The notes: generated by a model from the letters alone, not told the origin. A stretch of 64,000 bases of DNA from Acheta domesticus (GCA_031308135.1 JAHLJT010000631.1:211156731-211220730), one strand, 5' to 3'. Numbered from the stretch's first letter, positions 34,340 to 47,070 are shown. Numbers and translations: made by a program.

Positions 34340-34576
34340 TATACTGCGATTTTTCTAACTTTGCCCCTGAAGGCCGGTTTTCGGGATGGAATATGTCATG
34401 GTATTTCGCGACGTTCTCAGTCGTGCCGCCAGGTATCGCATGATCGCTACCGTATCAAGCAGTGCTTGCGATCATGCGACTTCTAGCGGCACAGTGGAGA
34501 AAGACGCGAAATGCAGTGTGATATTCCATCGTGGCCGTAGGGGCTTGAGGGGCAGAGTTCGAAAAATCGCACTATA
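34340..34576 (-). mobile_element. Palindromic MITE, type 1, copy b (inverted)
   Basis: Same termini as copy a (TATACTGCGATTTTTCTAAC; right end CGCACTATA at 34576). The core is the reverse complement of copy a, with AGCAGTGCTTGCGATCATGC in its centre. 237 bp, non-coding. Confidence 0.88.
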
Positions 34577-34639
34577 ACTCTGCATCCTCTATGTACGCAG
34601 GTGAGTCATTTCACCTTCGAAAACAACAACCGGCTTAGG

Positions 34640-35189
34640 AGCCTCTGGGGGATGGGGGGGAGGATTGATGGTGGAGGGTATCTCACCGGGGGTCCCAGGG
34701 TTCGAGTCCAGACTGTGGCTGAATGTTGGATTCTAACCACAGAGCCAGATCGAGTTGTCTCGCTGTTGGAGGATATTTCTAGGGGCCAGATGCTCTTCTG
34801 ATAGGTACTTTTCCGTGATTTCTCTGATGAGCACTCAAATGCCGAAGAAACAGGCTACGGACGGCGCGCGATCCTTCCTTCCTTCCTTCCTTCCTCTTCC
34901 TCTTCCTTGTCCTATTCTCACCTCTTACTTACACACACACACACACGTATATGCTTTACACTACCGCTCATGCCAGGAGGTTAGTGCTTGTCCTGACTGG
35001 GGTGCTACAACGGTGGTGGAAGATGCCTGGTTGGCGGAAAATCCCCGTAAGTCGACGGGTAGGTCGGCGCCGGTTCTCGCTATTCATCGGGGGAACATCA
35101 TCGCCACCTCCCACGATAAAACATTCACTACACTTACGTGACTAACGGCCTTAGCCATTGACATGCCAGGAATTACTAATTAATCAATC
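34640..35189 (+). mobile_element. SINE-A copy 4, near full length
   Basis: The tRNA-like head has a B-box GGTTCGAGTCC at 34699. The body follows in family order: GATCGAGTTGTCTCG, TAGTNNNTTTCCGTGATTT-like, (TTCC)n at 34873-34893, CTTGTCCTATTCTCACC, (AC)n at 34931-34946, AACGGTGGTGGAAGAT, CATCGCCACCTCCCACGAT and AAAACATTCACTACACTTAC. The 3' tail is ACTAATTAATCAATC. Confidence 0.85.
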
Positions 35190-37640
35190 GAAAATAACAT
35201 ACCATCACTGTCTTCTTCTCAATTAGATGAACAAATGTTCCTGATATCATTTAGCTGATAATTCGTTCGTAGTTACCCAGCAGTTTCTTGACGATTTTTC
35301 TTGTTCTAAAATGTCCACAAGGTTGTGTTTAAAGTGGGTTCAAAGGCTATTCGTAACAATGGCCGAAGAAAAAATATAAATTTTGACATACAAACGATTA
35401 AAAACGAACATTTGTGAATTGAAGCTGTTGCGATGCAGAGCCTTCAAACTCGTGCGATCTTACGATCACACCTGACCGAGGCCCCAGAACCTCAGTCTGT
35501 CAGACGGCCGTCAGAATTGCAGTGGACTGCTTGAAAATGATGCCAACGATCTCCTCAATTTACTGTATCTAAATGTAGACAAGTTTAATGACACAAAGGC
35601 TGCGAGGATATTGGAAATTTCTAAAAAATCTTTTTATACAGGAATTATGTTTATACAAATCTTTTTATACATGAAACCCATAAAGGAATTATTTATTGCA
35701 AAGATTGTGAGGAACACACTGTTTTTATGCATGAAATTATTAATGCTAGTTAATATGCAAAGGAAAGATGAGGGTTTTTGAAGTGAGAAAGTGTGCTACA
35801 GATCGAGTGGCAATTACCCGCGAGTCGTATCTCAAACAGATTTAAACCGAAAGACAAAAAAGACAAGTGTGGAATACTTGCATGGGTGCTAGTCTACTTC
35901 TACTTGCACTTTAACATCATCTACTATGTTAATTGTCACTGCATCTATTCATATATTTTTATTTAATCTCTGTGACAAATCATGTTAGTGAAGAATTTGG
36001 ATTAGTTTTTTGACTTTGCATCGTATGAAGGATATATTTTTACTACTGCCCGGCCGTTGCATTAATGCTTGTATCCGGTTGCGGATTTTCTCAATTGATT
36101 TCAACTCGTTAGCCAAGGAGCTCGTTTTCTACCCCGTCTAAGAAGTAGCGCATAAATTGGAGTGACTTATGCGGCGACAGATGGAATGCCATTAGTTGTT
36201 GTTGATGTATGCGAGAGCAGGAATTCGATGAGGTGTTAAGACTTTCAGTGGCGCCGTTGCGTATGCGTGAAACACACAACTTGAGTTTGACGCATTCAAA
36301 CGAACTATCCGGCAGTCACATATCAACGCTGACACATGCAAAGTCAGACCAGCGGAACTGCTCCGGCTGGAGTACTACAAGTAATCCTTGTTGAGAAAGT
36401 AGATAGAATTTGTAACGATGTGTAAATAACTTTTAATTGTCATTTTAGACAGATAAAATAGTATCTTTTAGAAAGAAAAAACGACATGACCGTGTAGGAA
36501 AGAAGTATTGTGTAATGTCGCCATTCACAAATCAATAAGACGAATTGTCTTCTACTAACAGTGTAAAAGCATGTATAATTTTCTGTTGTGCGTTTTATAC
36601 AGAATTACCCACCCCAACTGACAGTCTGTTCGTAATGTTATTTCCCAAGGAAAATAATAGTTATTTATTAACTGACAAGTGCAGAAAGTGAGTCGTTGGC
36701 ATACGAATGAAATGTTAACGGACGAGCCAACCATAGAAACCGGTCATTTTGAAATGCGTACGCCGAAAACCTTTTCATACGAGTTGCTGCTATTATTTTG
36801 CTAGTATGAATTCATGGGAACTTACAAATTAATACCCTTTGGATAATTCTGAATCCGTAAGGCAGTAGCCTTGTTGACTCATGTCGCGCCAGCATTCTCT
36901 TTACTTTACCCATTTCTTCCATAAAGCCATGAAGTCTTTGCAGTATGCTTCCGGTACAATAACTCGTTCCAAAATATAAACAGTGAAGGAAAGTGGTGGT
37001 TTCCATGCAGGAATGCTGAAAATGTTATTTCTCGAAAGATTTTTTAATTAATCAAAGAAACAAAGTAATAAAGTAGTACTATTATTAATTACACTTATTG
37101 CTATTAATATAAAAGAACGTACAGAAAGAAAATACTGATATTCTACACAGGAAACAAATATTTTGCTACAAAATTCATGAATATTGTAATTTTAGATCTG
37201 CGCAAAAGGTAGAGGTTAGACAAATAATTGAAATAGTCATTGTGTAATTCAATTAAACAATGCTTATCTAGAAGAAATATTAAAATTACTTAACATTAGT
37301 GTCTTAATGATATGGCAAACAATAAGGGTAACATTAAACTAAAAATATAACAAACATTTGCTTTTTTATACTTCAATTCACTTCCAAGAAAAGGAATGCA
37401 TTTCAGAAATTAACGGCAAATTCGTTATTTACATTACAATCGTAGCAAAAATAATCCTTTACATCCTTCATGTATGACTAAAATATTGAAAATTCTGCGA
37501 TATTATTATTTAATATCCAATATATTATTATACATATCATAACATCTTTCAGGCAGAGAATAATTATCTAGAACATTTCGAAATAGAAATCAGGTTTTTC
37601 TGCAGTCATGTTTTTGTTCCTGAACAAATCTCCTGTGACA
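35190..37640. other. AT-rich unique sequence, nothing recognised
   Basis: About 2.4 kb with chance frames only. The 64-codon minus-strand frame at 36812-37006 has no family I can name. Confidence 0.45.
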
Positions 37641-37734
37641 TCTATTTGGCCTAGTGGAGAGGGAGGTGCGCTCTGGAAGGCAACATGGGCGATGACCTGC
37701 GAGATGAACGTCGCGGTTGCTCTCCCCCCCCCGG

Positions 37735-38318
37735 TCATCCCCTGAGTGTAGCTCACAGCGATTGCCGTTGACTCGGCAGCGAAGGAGGTCCTGGGTTCGA
37801 GTTCCGACGGTGGCAGATTTTCGACACTACCTGTACGTTAACACACGTCCTGTACAGCAAGATCGAATTCAGCCGCTCTCTGAAGAAGAATTCTAGCTGC
37901 CCCCTGCTCTGATCGGTAGTTTTCCGTGGTCCCTAAGATCAATACCAGGCGAATGTCTAACAGCAACCTAACAGAGGAGCCATGAACAGTTAGATGTTTC
38001 CTTCCTCTTCGTTTGCTTATCCTCTCCCCTTACACCTTTACTCCTCCTCTCTCCTTGCACACTTAGTTACACCTACGTGCACTATACTACCGCACAAATC
38101 AGAAGATCATTCGGGACTTTCGAACTTGTTCCGGCTGGGGCGGTGTCTCTTGAGGAGAGATACATGGACGTGAGAATCCCCGACAAGTCAATGTGTAGAT
38201 TGGCACCGGATCTCGCCATCCACAGAGACAAAATTCACAGCCACCGGACAAAACATGCACTACACTTACGGGACTAAATACCTTGGCTGTTGACGCACCC
38301 GGAATCACCAATCAATCA
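37735..38318 (+). mobile_element. SINE-A copy 5, near full length
   Basis: The B-box GGTTCGAGTTC lies at 37794. The body follows: TTTTCGACACTACC, GATCGAATTCAGCCGC, TAGTTTTCCGTGGTCCC, ATCAATACCAGGCGAATG, TTCCGGCTGGGGCGGTGTC, ATCTCGCCATCCACAG and AAACATGCACTACACTTACG. The 3' tail is GGAATCACCAATCAATC. Sequence before 37735 (from about 37648) may be an extra tRNA-like segment (TTGGCCTAGTGGAGAGGG). Confidence 0.82.
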
Positions 38319-38389
38319 GTCGTGATTCGCCATCGTCTTTGCAAAAAGAGGTGAAGCCACGTAGAGGAGAGACAATCCCCGCGCCTCCA

Positions 38390-38855
38390 GGTGACAGGAC
38401 GCCCTCTGGCCCCGCCCTGGCAGCGCGGACGCCGCGCCGGGCCGCGCCGGGCGGAGAGAGGCCGTGTCAGCATTAGCCAGCATGTTTGAAGCGAGCGGCT
38501 CTGTGTAGTAGAATGCTGTTTATCGACACCCTGTTGCTACCATCGTATCACAGCCGGGCTTGTTTTCAATTAGCTCGGTCTAATTCCATTGTGACCGGGC
38601 AGTGCGCCGCGCCGCGCCAGATGCCCGATAGCATTTATTCGTATCGCGGCCGCCCGCGCCCGCGCCCGCGCCTGGCTCGCGCCTGCCTGCTTATCACCGC
38701 GCCTGTGTAATGGCCCCGGGATTTTCCTCTGAGCCCGCGTCCGCACAATTGCTTTATGGAAATTTGGGCGACGTTTACCGCGCGCCCGAGAACCGTCGCG
38801 TTGCGTCGGTCGTGCCGCGGACCCGAAGTCGACTGCTAGGCGTGGCATGGCGGGG
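38390..38855. other. GC-rich, CpG-dense block
   Basis: CpG-dense unique DNA with GCGCCGGGCCGCGCC and a CCGCGCCCGCGCCCGC run. It contains AT cores (TTTTCAATTAGC). It leads directly into the 12 bp array. Confidence 0.45.
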
Positions 38856-39787
38856 AGTGGGACGAGGAGCGGGCCGGGGAGTGGGGCGGGGAGTGGGGCG
38901 GGGAGTGGGGCGGGGAGTGGGGCGGGGAGTGGGGCGGGGAGTGGGGCGGGGAGTGGGGCGGGGAGTGGGGCGGGGAGTGGGGCGGGGAGTGGGGCGGGGA
39001 GTGGGGCGGGGAGTGGGGCGGGGAGTGGGGCGGGGAGTGGGGCGGGGAGTGGGGCGGGGAGTGGGGCGGGGAGTGGGGCGGGGAGTGGGGCGGGGAGTGG
39101 GGCGGGGAGTGGGGCGGAGAGTGGGGCGGAGAGTGGGGCGGAGAGTGGGGCGGAGAGTGGGGCGGAGAGTGGGGCGGAGAGTGGGGCGGAGAGTGGGGCG
39201 GAGAGTGGGGCGGAGAGTGGGGCGGAGAGTGGGGCGGAGAGTGGGGCGGAGAGTGGGGCGGAGAGTGGGGCGGAGAGTGGGGCGGAGAGTGGGGCGGAGA
39301 GTGGGGCGGAGAGTGGGGCGGAGAGTGGGGCGGAGAGTGGGGCGGAGAGTGGGGCGGAGAGTGGGGCGGAGAGTGGGGCGGAGAGTGGGGCGGAGAGTGG
39401 GGCGGAGAGTGGGGCGGAGAGTGGGGCGGAGAGTGGGGCGGAGAGTGGGGCGGAGAGTGGGGCGGAGAGTGGGGCGGAGAGTGGGGCGGAGAGTGGGGCG
39501 GAGAGTGGGGCGGAGAGTGGGGCGGAGAGTGGGGCGGAGAGTGGGGCGGAGAGTGGGGCGGAGAGTGGGGCGGAGAGTGGGGCGGAGAGTGGGGCGGAGA
39601 GTGGGGCGGAGAGTGGGGCGGAGAGTGGGCGGAGAGTGGGGCGGAGAGTGGGGCGGAGAGTGGGGCGGAGAGTGGGGCGGAGAGTGGGGCGGAGAGTGGG
39701 GCGGAGAGTGGGCGGAGAGTGGGGCGGAGAGTGGGGCGGAGAGTGGGGCGGGGAGTGGGGCGGGGAGTGGGGCGGGGAGTGGGGCAG
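38856..39787. repeat. 12 bp G-rich minisatellite, about 75 units in two variant blocks
   Basis: The first block (38881-39108) is 19 units of GTGGGGCGGGGA. The second (39109 to about 39744) is about 53 units of GTGGGGCGGAGA, with two single-G deletions near 39628 and 39710. Three more GGGA-type units then close the array. Both variants offer G-runs every few bases on +, favouring G-quadruplex formation. Open frames up to 437 codons on both strands come from stop-free units. Confidence 0.97.
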
Positions 39788-39970
39788 GTTGGGCATGATT
39801 ACAGGATGGGATGCGCGGCAGGGTGGGGCGGGATGTGGCGCGACGCGGCAATTTAGACAGGGCGGGGCGGGGCGGCGCGGCATGGCGGGGTGGTTCAGAG
39901 GTCGGGGATGGGAGGCGGGGAGGGGGGCAAGATGTCGTAGCGGTATGGGATGTGGGGGGGGAGGCGTGGC
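39788..39970. other. G-rich unique segment between two arrays
   Basis: G-rich on + (GGCGGGGCGGGGCGGCGCGG) without a clean unit; probably decayed array DNA. Confidence 0.4.
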
Positions 39971-39977
39971 TGTGCCG

Positions 39978-40066
39978 GGTGGGAGGGAGGGAGGGAGGGA
40001 GGGAGGGGGGGAGGGAGGGAGGGAGGGAGGGAGGGAGGGAGGGAGGGAGGGAGGAGGGAGGGAGGG
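39978..40066. repeat. (GAGG)n microsatellite
   Basis: GGGA tetranucleotides for about 90 bp with two interruptions, ending in GCGAGCGAGCG to 40081. Confidence 0.93.
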
Positions 40067-40089
40067 AGGGAGCGAGCGAGCGTTCGTCC

Positions 40090-41720
40090 GTGAGTGCTAA
40101 AGTGAGAAACGATTTGTTTCGCTCCTTTCGTTATGTCTTTTCCTGGTGGCAGACGCTACACGTGTTTGAGCCATATCATTTTCGTTTTTGACACAAAACT
40201 GAATGCAAATTTAAACGTAATGAATTCTTCACAATGGATGGGAAGCACGAGTTGAAGGCAAATTGTTTGAAAGTTTGTTATTTTGAGCAAGTGAATCCTC
40301 TATTCCTTTTTATTTTCATACTCCGACTCCTAATTTTGCGAACTCATTCATTTTGCTAACGTTTTTTTCTGGAAAGAAAATCGGTATTAAAGTGAAAGCA
40401 AGGGAACTATAAATATTATGATGGAACATGATGTTAAAAAAATAATAATAAAAGAAGAAAAGGAATACACGCTATGTTAGTTTCTTCTTTCAATATTTCT
40501 TTTATCAACCACACTTTCTTTGCGAACAAGTATGTCGAATGCGAACAAGTATGTCCGATGTGTAAATGACAACCACTTAGTTACAACATCATACAACTGT
40601 ATAATGGATAAAATACTTAGGAGTAATCAGGGTTGACATGAGAATCATTTGAATATGCTTGTTTGATATGTTTGTAATTACTTTGGGGATAAACCTAAAC
40701 GTATAGCGTATGTAAATATTTCCTGAATTATCTTGATTTTATATCTCATGAGATATTCTTTTCTGAAATGGATTTCGGGTCTAGCAGGACACGTATTGTT
40801 ACTGCAAATCTCTTGCTTGTGGACCACTTGGTGCCAGAAAGTGCATAAAACAAGCGAAACAAACTCAACCACTTAGTGGAAAAAGGTATAGTTGGGATAT
40901 TCTTAACGCTTCCTCTCAATAAAAAGCAAAATATGAAATCTGAGTATTATTACAATGAACGTAAAGTCTAAATACTTTTTAAAAAATTTAGATAACATTC
41001 CTTAATAGTGATGACTGCTTATATTTTAATTCAACTTAGGGTTATTTTTTTAACATTAAACAATTTCTTCGTAATGTTCTTCTGTTATATCGAACGAGCA
41101 ACGAACAGCCACTCTTAACGACTGGCACACACAGGAATTTAACAGTGCGCCGTCTGCTATGAACAATTGAAACATATGACTTGTATCAGAATATGACGTG
41201 ATATTCTTCATTTTCCAACAAAAGGCATTTCTTATTTATTTGATTATTCTTACGAGAAGGGGTGTTACGAAAAGTATTGAACGACGCGCGATATCACAAG
41301 CAACGAACTTCGATGACTCTAAACCTCGGCTATCATCCCGGTTTACCACCTTCATCGGCATCACTTATTTGCTCTAAATCAACTTATCAATATAAAATTC
41401 CGAGACAGATCGTATTCTGTTTAGCGAAATCTGAATGGGAACTAAACGCAGACGCGGATCTGCGGAGAGGGAAATCCCCCCCCCCCAAAAAAAAACAAAA
41501 ATTGAGTAAATCTTATTTTAACTTGTCACGAGACTTTCAAGCAAAACTATTCTCGAATAATCATTAAAATGCATACAATCGTATCGCAACATGAGCTGAG
41601 TTTAGCCTGCGTGATTCTATATTATTATCTATTATATTTCATGATTACATATACACCTCCCCGCCAAATTCGCCCCTGTATCCGTCGCTCTTAGAAGACA
41701 CTCTCAGAGAAAGCTAAGAA
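40090..41720. other. AT-rich unique sequence
   Basis: Contains an 18-19 bp tandem (GCGAACAAGTATGTC, twice, 40522-40556) and a C10A9 run near 41477. No gene recognised. Confidence 0.45.
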
Positions 41721-41727
41721 CTTCAAC

Positions 41728-42019
41728 CAGGTGTTACCCTTAATAAGTTTTTATTGATTGTCTATTCTTCATTGCATAAAGAAAGGTTCCATTAATTATA
41801 GACAATCAGATCAGGTGATAATAAAATATATTTCATACAGAATTGAAGAAAACGAAGTTGGAGTTTTACAGATTGGAGTTTCACAATTGTGAGTTTGTGA
41901 AACTCCAATCTGTAAAACTCCAACTTCGTTTTTCTTCAATTCTGTATGAAGTATATTTTATTATCGCCTGATCTGATTGTCTATAATTAATGGAACCTTT
42001 CTTTATGCAGGTGTTACCC
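41728..42019. repeat. Near-perfect long hairpin bounded by 12 bp direct repeats
   Basis: Arm 41774-41885 and arm 41895-42008 are reverse complements over about 113 bp, with roughly three mismatches and one length difference, around a 9 bp spacer. The 12-mer CAGGTGTTACCC occurs directly repeated at 41728-41739 and 42008-42019, just outside the structure. Between the left direct repeat and the left arm lie 34 bp that have no partner on the right. There is no coding content. Such a structure can be a recent inverted duplication, a palindromic mobile element or a source of double-stranded RNA. Confidence 0.9.
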
Positions 42020-42430
42020 ACGCTTTCGTCACCATTGTCGCCGTCTCCAACGAAGTGCCCGCTGCTGCGAGCGGCGGGAGGTGAATGCGATGTGCGGGGG
42101 GGGGGGAGGAGCGCAGAGCCGAGGGTGGCAGCGACAGGAGGGTAGGGGGAGGTGACGGAGGGGAAGGTGTCGTGCGCCACGCGTCTCACGTGCTGCTCCC
42201 GGTGAATCATTTTGGCGAATCACCAGAGATTTGAATACAATGCGTGTTGAGTGCGCGAGAGGGGGCGGGGAGGGGAGGGGAGGGGCGGGGCGGGGCGACG
42301 ACAGGTGCCCGCCCCTCGGGCCGCGGGACGCCTCCGGCCCCTCCCCTCCCCTCTCCCCCACCCTTCCCAGCGCCGCCTCTCCACTGCGGCGCCCCCGCCA
42401 CGGGGCAGAATAGCTCTCCCGATGACACCA
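42020..42430. other. GC-rich, CpG-containing block with G-runs
   Basis: Includes a GGGGAGGGGAGGGGAGGGGC run near 42266-42285, a possible G-quadruplex, followed by a C-rich part (42335-42370). Frames are open in several registers only through composition. Confidence 0.45.
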
Positions 42431-43640
42431 CAATGGAAAGGGGACAGCTTGATAAAAGACAGGGGCGTGCGGAATAAGATGTGCTATGAGTTAATTATGT
42501 GACTACTCGAAGGCGATATATGTCAGGGACATCCCAAATTTCTAACACGACCTCAAGCACGACCTCATTTATTCATACTGATTTTTATTTGTTAAGATAC
42601 GCTCACTTCGCTGTAACAAAACTGTTGGATCAAGGATACTCTGTATAACATTTGCTTAATATAGAAACACAAGAATAAAAATGTTCTTAGATAGTATCTG
42701 CTATTAACTGAGTGAATTTCCACCTGCGCAAACAAGCAACCATCCTAGGGACCCAATTTCCTAGGGGTCCCCAGGTAATAGTAATAACAAATTGGGAATC
42801 CTAATTAGTTTTTAAATAAAAATGTTGTTTAATCTACAAATATGCGAAAGCGATTTTGAACTATTTTACTTGTTAAACAATTTTTTAAATATATTTTATT
42901 AATTCAGATTCATCTTTATTTAATTCATATTTTAATATAAAATATTTTAATTATAGGAATATTTATTAGTGAAAATTAAAACAGAATTATATCAAGGGCA
43001 ATTTCGAGAAACGTTTGAAAATTATTATGTCGATTGGAATGGGGACCTCTTTAGTTTTTTATTTCTTATTGCATAATTATGTTCGGAAGATGTTAAGAAT
43101 TCAAATATTTTAAATTGTTGATTTTATTTTCGTAAAATTGGGAAAATTCTACAAAGCTCAGAGATTCGGAGCCACGAAAATTTGCATACTAGAATTTTGA
43201 GCTGTACCGTCCAAACTGGTAAAATTTCATGTCAATTCGAATGTTGCCAGCAAGGAAAATTTTGGGTGTGAGCAGAACTTCTTTGGAAATAAACCACGAA
43301 TCTCGTTTAGGTTTAAGATCACATTAGGGAGAATATCTTTTTATTCTACGTCTTGCTTCGCTCAGCAGAGAAATTGTGCAGATAAACTCAGTTTTAACAT
43401 TGTGGATTCTCAGTTTGTTGAAGCCACTCCATGCGTGCGGCAATGAGTTTTAACATGTTTCAGGTATGATTTAAATGTGAATGTCGGAGAGTCAAATTAA
43501 TTTCTTGAAAGTCAATTTTCCCATTTATCGGAAAGTTACCTGTTTATTTCGTAGTATTGGTTCTAATTCTCTGTCCATTATGCTTTCTTCGAGTTTTTAT
43601 TGTGACTCTCGCGATAGTTTATTGATAACGCAAACATCTA
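42431..43640. other. AT-rich unique sequence, nothing recognised
   Basis: No structure recognised beyond a small GGGACCC/GGGGTCCCC inverted pair near 42748-42773. Confidence 0.45.
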
Positions 43641-43644
43641 GTTA

Positions 43645-43772
43645 GTAAAAGAGTACTGCTCCAACAGTCGCCTGGTATTGAAGAAAAAAAAACCGGAAAA
43701 CTAGCAATGAGAGCTGCTGGCAACTAGAATTCTCCTCCAGAGAATAATGTTGGGACCTCCGAATTAATTACA
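43645..43772 (-). mobile_element. SINE-A fragment, reverse, internally deleted
   Basis: Read on the minus strand it starts with the head block CGGAGGTCCCA, jumps to TCTGGAGGAGAATTCTAGTT, then AGTTTTCCGGTTT and ATACCAGGCGAC, and stops at GGAGCAGTACTC. The head-to-body jump shows a deletion. Confidence 0.7.
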
Positions 43773-45639
43773 GCGGTGTTGCTGCGAAGCTATCACAATG
43801 GGATTTTGCCCGGTTAAACTGAGGGTAATATACAGGGCCATGGAATGCAAAAGTCTAGAAAGTAAACAAGGAAAACACCCTCACATATGATTGTTTGCAA
43901 GTATTGACCTTTTATTGTCACGTATTTTGACTCGTAATTCTATGGAGACGAGAACAATAACGAGAATGTCTTTGATTTCGAACTATTCAATGGTCTCTTG
44001 ACAGTAAACCTACCATTCGCTATGAAAGTTGTTTCGTATCTTTCCGCGTGAACATGAATATTTCTATTATCTGAGCGTCCTTGATGAGTGCATAAGCCTT
44101 GACAACGTAGTCCACTCTGAAGGGCAAGCCCCGTGCGCTCGTAGCGGGCGGCGCGAAGTCCACGTGAAGGGTCGGGCGAGGAGCGGACTTTTTGTGAAAA
44201 TTCTTTCTTTTATTATTTAAATGTATAGTAGTTAGTTAAGTATTTACTACTTTCAACATGTAATTGTTCTAACAGTTAGAATTTGTTTTGCATTATTTGA
44301 ATTTTATAGACGTTTGTCTGTGAACCGTTCGTCCGGATGGGGCAAGCATACAGCATTAGAGGTCTGATTATTGTCTTGTACAGGGCAATGGCATTGTTTC
44401 AGGAGAGACTGCTTTTGTGATTTAGTAGTGGTTTTAATTGAATTAATTGATTTTGGTTTGTTGGATTTTCGTTGTTATGTGATATTTCAAGGTTAATCTT
44501 GTATCCAAGTTTAGTCCTAAGTATTTAACAGTTAGGTTGTACGGGGTTCAGGGAATTGTGTTGTTAATTTGGAGTGGGGTGAGGAGCACGTTTTCGGCTG
44601 CCGCGCAGCAGATGAGGGCCGCGATAATGGCGGGAGCAGGCCGCGGGCGCGGACATGTGAATGCAGGATGAAGCGCGCCGCTCAATCCCATTTCGCTTGC
44701 TTTCGTTACCTGACGCTCCGATTGCCTTCTCCCAATGCTCCTGTTTCTCCCATTGCATCATCAGCTACTTTGATTTGTTTTACTTTGACCAAATTATGCT
44801 TACTCCTGTTCTTCGCTTTCCTTGCCATACATTTTCCCCTACAATGCGGGCTACGTTCTTATATAAATTTTTAAGTTAAAATGTGTAAAACTATCACTGA
44901 ATTTTGTTAATAGTAATGATTTTATTTGTAGTGAGACTCAAACAAGTTAAATTTATTAAAATAGTTAACATTTGTATCATAGAAAATATATTAGAATGCC
45001 AATTGTAAGAGACAAAATAAACCATTTGCGAATACGCGAACAACATTGAATTCATGGAGGAAATAAAGTAAATATGTCAACGGCTAACTAAATATAAGAC
45101 AAAAGTCCAGTCATTTACTCAAGCTGTTATTTCTTCATTAATGCACTTTCTTTTTTAGCTCCATTTTTTTTATTTTTAGCAGCTGCATCTGTGGTGTTTT
45201 GCACAGTCGCATTATGTGCCGCCCCATCAAGTAGTGCCGGCTGAAGTGTGTGTTTGACTTCTAGGAACCTTCCGCTCAAAAGATATGGGCTACACTTTTT
45301 GCCTTTCGAGTACTGTAATTATCCCAAATTTCTGTACGAATCAAGAGACTAAATTTGATATGGTAGCATGCAAAGTGAGAGGTAAATTGCGTATAGGGTT
45401 TATTGCCTAATGACGGAACTCAGGAAGAAAGAACACAATACTCATTGGAATTTTTTGTGGTCGTCTTTAACCGCTCAGAAGTCTCTGCCACGTTAATGGT
45501 ACATTTCCCCTTCGGATGTTGATCTTCGAAACTTTTTAAGTGCGTGCTTGTTTCGCTGCGGAGTGAAGAAAGCTCAGTGGACAGAGTAATAAATGTCCAC
45601 TCCCGGGTGAAAAGAAAAACCAGGCCATATTAACACGTT
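43773..45639. other. AT-rich unique sequence with a small GC patch at 44570-44690
   Basis: No gene, repeat or element recognised. Confidence 0.4.
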
Positions 45640-46080
45640 CGGAGTGTCCGTTTCTTGCCGGTTAATAGGAACCGCGCTGGAGGGAGCAAATTACTCTAAT
45701 GGACCGGCGGCAGGGGGGGGGGATCTGTCGCTCGGGGCCCCGCTCCAATTAGGGGGACGGTGGGACCCCGCCCCGTCGCACCCACTGACTCCCATCGCTA
45801 TTGCCTCCCTCTCGCCCGCTCCTCTCCTGCCTTTGACGGCTTTCCAACCCTTCGCTTTCATTCTGGCGACCCTTGCCGTTTCGTCTTGTGCGCCTCTTCA
45901 CGACACTTTCCGTTTTTAGTGTCGTGTCAGTTTGGTTTCATGCTGCATATTCCATGGTTTCTGCCATGGGATGGTCACAGACCACCTCCAGAATCTCGGC
46001 CTCCACTACTGTCCTTGCCAACGCAGCCATCTCCATCCAGCGTGCCTTGCCCGCCAGCGGCGCTGATTTAGTCCCTCGTT
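45640..46080. other. GC-rich block
   Basis: CpG-containing, with GGGGGGGGGA at 45714-45723 and C-rich sequence after it. Conflicting frames, no domain. Confidence 0.4.
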
Positions 46081-46800
46081 AGATCATCAAACGCCTTGTC
46101 GCTCCTTGACGGGACTATTCGGGGGCTAGCGGTACTTGAGAGCAAGCACCGGCGGACAGGGTGACAGGCGACTGCCACCTTCTAATTCTTAACTGCTTAA
46201 ATTTTTTTAAGGATCCCATTGATCAGTTTCCGTTTGAAACATCCTTTTGTGAAATTACGTTATCTTATATTTTAATGCCTGAAAATATTATTTGTAGCGT
46301 AATCCAAAAGCACCCTAAATTGCTTACTATAAGTCAAAATTATACATTTATTGCTGTATGTATTCCTGTTATTACATATCATTTATATTTTTTTAAATTT
46401 ATTGATAATTTTATAATGGTATTTTCTTTTAGGTACTGTCCAGACTGTAAGTTTTATTGTTAAAAAGTAGTGACGTACTTCATAGTCTCAGATTTCTCGG
46501 CGTGCCAAGTATAAATGTTTGTGACGACAGACCACTCATAAACCGAAGGAATCTCTTGAAGCTCGAAACATTTATTTGGCTTCTCATGATACTAGATTTA
46601 ATTGTATTTACAGAAAAATATATCGTGAAATAAATAATACAACGCAGTATGGGAGCATAAACTTTCAAATGTCAGATCTTATGAGACCATCTTGAGCATC
46701 GTAATCTTATCGTTGTTTGCAAGGTCAGCTTGCGACTGTTCGTGTGCATCCGGGTGTTCGAGCACGTGGGTTTACGTTAGGAGGCGTGCTGTACACGTAC
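46081..46800. other. AT-rich unique sequence, nothing recognised
   Basis: The 100-codon frame at 46161-46463 is AT-driven, with no recognisable domain. Confidence 0.4.
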
Positions 46801-47070
46801 TGTGTTGGCTCTCTCGGGCGGCGTGTTTGTGGGGGCTCGGGGCGCTGCAAGGCTACCTTTCCCCGCCCCCTCCCTCTGCCCTGCCGCATCCTCCTCCAGC
46901 TCCGTCTCGCCGCACCCCGCCCCGCCCCGCCCCGCCCCGTCCCGCCCCGCCCCGCCCCGCCGCGCTCCACACCGCTCCACTCCTCTCCGCCTCTCCCCGC
47001 CTCGTCCCATCACCTTCTCACCCCACTGCGACCGTTCTCGCTCGCCCCGTCTGATCCCGCCACGCCCATT
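46801..47070. other. GC-rich block with (CCCCG)n
   Basis: Contains the pentanucleotide (CCCCG)n with one CCCGT interruption at 46913-46962, C-rich on the + strand. Confidence 0.75.

Noticed and set aside
38570..40100. Long frames (358-437 codons) in the 12 bp array
   Set aside because: Stop-free repeat units open several frames on both strands; no unique domain at either end.
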